Assembly (NCBI GenBank): GCA_041653315.1
Contig: JBAZFO010000049.1
Span: 1-6,502 of the forward strand
Direction: 5' to 3'
Source: Candidatus Micrarchaeia archaeon
GTDB taxonomy: Archaea; Micrarchaeota; Micrarchaeia; Anstonellales; JAHKLY01
DNA: 6,502 bases
The notes under the pieces were generated by a model. It did not search any database. It was not told the DNA's origin and saw nothing but the letters and a program-made list of their open reading frames with translations. Both the position numbers and the translations under genes were made by a program. The first letter of the stretch is position 1; the number at the start of each line of letters is the position of its first letter. Positions 5,996 to 6,502 of the stretch are shown in pieces.

Positions 5996-6013
5996 TATTA
6001 AAATATTTTAATA
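5996..6013. repeat. 18-bp A/T palindrome near the divergent promoter
   Basis: TATTAAAATATTTTAATA is a perfect palindrome 8 bp beyond the DUF2207 TATA box. It contains only A and T, so chance is a fair explanation; it could also be a regulator or chromatin-protein site. Confidence 0.35.
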
Positions 6014-6014
6014 T

Positions 6015-6033
6015 TGTTAATATTTTCTTAACA
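6015..6033. promoter_or_regulatory. Operator-like dyad, site 1
   Basis: TGTTAATATTTTCTTAACA has perfect 6-bp arms (TGTTAA/TTAACA) around a 7-nt spacer. It is nearest the minus-strand DUF2207 promoter, about 27 bp upstream of its TATA box. It shares size and arms with the sites at 6060 and 6104. Confidence 0.65.
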
Positions 6034-6059
6034 TTTTAAAAATATTCTTATAGGTTAAG

Positions 6060-6078
6060 TGTTAATACCATACTAACA
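6060..6078. promoter_or_regulatory. Operator-like dyad, site 2
   Basis: TGTTAATACCATACTAACA has perfect 5-bp arms (TGTTA/TAACA), extended outside by three more pairs to an 8-bp arm (6057-6064 with 6074-6081). It begins 45 bp from site 1 and abuts the candidate hsp20 TATA box at 6082, covering its BRE position. Confidence 0.7.
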
Positions 6079-6081
6079 CTT

Positions 6082-6089
6082 TTTAAATA
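6082..6089 (+). promoter_or_regulatory. Candidate hsp20 TATA box
   Basis: TTTAAATA would place transcription start near 6112 and give a leader of about 46 nt carrying the SD. A second candidate, TTTATAATA at 6096-6104, would start near 6126. The sequence does not decide between them. Confidence 0.45.
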
Positions 6090-6103
6090 TTTCGTTTTAT
6101 AAT

Positions 6104-6122
6104 AGTTAATATCTTATTAACA
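6104..6122. promoter_or_regulatory. Operator-like dyad, site 3
   Basis: AGTTAATATCTTATTAACA has perfect 6-bp arms (GTTAAT/ATTAAC) and begins 44 bp from site 2. It covers the predicted hsp20 start, or the end of the alternative TATA box, where a bound protein would block transcription. Confidence 0.65.
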
Positions 6123-6131
6123 AATAAGATA
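6110..6131 (+). other. Hairpin in the hsp20 leader region
   Basis: TATCTTATT-AACA-AATAAGATA is a perfect 9-bp inverted repeat with a 4-nt loop that overlaps site 3. If transcribed it would form a weak A/U hairpin ending 12 nt before the SD. It may be a DNA site, a leader RNA structure that melts with heat, or both. Confidence 0.45.
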
Positions 6132-6143
6132 CTAATATTAAAT

Positions 6144-6150
6144 GGAGGTG
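6144..6150 (+). promoter_or_regulatory. Shine-Dalgarno site of hsp20
   Basis: GGAGGTG lies 7 nt before the ATG at 6158. An in-frame ATG at 6152 is only 1 nt away from it, too close to be the main start. Confidence 0.75.
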
Positions 6151-6157
6151 AATGAAT

Positions 6158-6502
6158 ATGAAAAGAAATTGGACCGTTTGGGATGAATTAAGAAGAATGC
6201 AGGAAGAAATGGATAGGTTATTTGATTTAAATGTACAAAATGTACCTTTAATAACTAGTGGAAACAACCAATTAATGAATTATTCAGCACCATTAAGTGA
6301 TGTAATTGAAAAAGAAAATGAAATAGTTTATATAATAGATATTCCTGGAGTAGAAAAAAAAGATATAGAATTAGAAGTTATTGGAAATAAATTAGAAATA
6401 AAAACTGAAAAAAAAGAAGAGATAAAAAGGGAAGCAGAAGGTTATTTAAGATATGAAAGATCATATAATGGATTTAGAAGGTCTTTTATATTACCTGAAA
6501 AT
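6158..6502 (+). CDS. Hsp20 family small heat-shock protein (3' truncated)
   Basis: The first 115 residues are present and the frame is open to the right edge. The N-terminal arm (MKRNWTVWDELRRMQEEMDR) is a typical small heat-shock helix. The alpha-crystallin domain begins near residue 45 with PLSDVIEKENEIVYIIDIPGV, continues with KKDIELEVIGNKLEIK and EGYLRYERSYNGFRRSFILPEN, and is cut within the usual GxFxRxxxLP-containing strand. Members form oligomers that hold unfolding proteins without using ATP. The gene is transcribed divergently from the DUF2207 transcript across a 198-bp region with three dyads, so stress control of one or both directions is likely. Confidence 0.95.
   Translation, partial: MKRNWTVWDELRRMQEEMDRLFDLNVQNVPLITSGNNQLMNYSAPLSDVIEKENEIVYIIDIPGVEKKDIELEVIGNKLEIKTEKKEEIKREAEGYLRYERSYNGFRRSFILPEN

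Noticed and set aside
6152..6157. Upstream in-frame ATG for hsp20 (MNMKRN)
   Set aside because: It is only 1 nt from the SD, while the ATG at 6158 has normal 7-nt spacing.

Overview
The window is very AT-rich and its genes favour Lys, Ile, Asn and Glu. It looks archaeal. It encodes an archaeal-type aspartyl-tRNA synthetase, the chromatin protein Alba, a COG2433/DUF460 RNase H-fold protein and a tRNA gene with introns, and it has TATA-box promoters with leaderless or Shine-Dalgarno (SD) starts. The low GC, the short DUF460 protein and the compact layout would suit a DPANN-like lineage (for example Woesearchaeota or Pacearchaeota), but this is inference and an AT-rich euryarchaeon is not excluded.

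Layout. (1) Positions 1-1364, plus strand: two overlapping genes for membrane-anchored proteins with carboxypeptidase-regulatory/PEGA-like beta-sandwich domains. The first runs off the left edge. (2) Positions 1365-1448: short convergent terminator region. (3) Positions 1448-1632, minus strand: tRNA-Thr(GGU) interrupted twice, by a 62-nt intron in the anticodon loop (37/38) and a 49-nt intron in the T loop. (4) Positions 1663-5959, minus strand, in transcription order: a DUF2207 membrane protein, the DUF460 nuclease-fold protein and alba, packed with 8-12 nt gaps and coupled SDs; then, after a T-tract and a second promoter, aspS followed by the tRNA. (5) Positions 5960-6157: divergent promoter region with three copies of a 19-bp dyad close to TGTTAA-N7-TTAACA, spaced 44-45 bp. 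(6) Position 6158 to the right edge, plus strand: start of an Hsp20 small heat-shock protein.

How the parts fit. Genes at the head of minus-strand transcripts have TATA boxes 26-27 bp from the start codon, which implies leaderless mRNAs; genes inside the transcript carry clear SDs. The repeated dyads sit where one regulator could control both hsp20 and the DUF2207-DUF460-alba transcript. That array and the doubly interrupted tRNA are the two most notable things in the window. I found no CRISPR array, insertion sequence, toxin-antitoxin pair or recognisable defence cassette.
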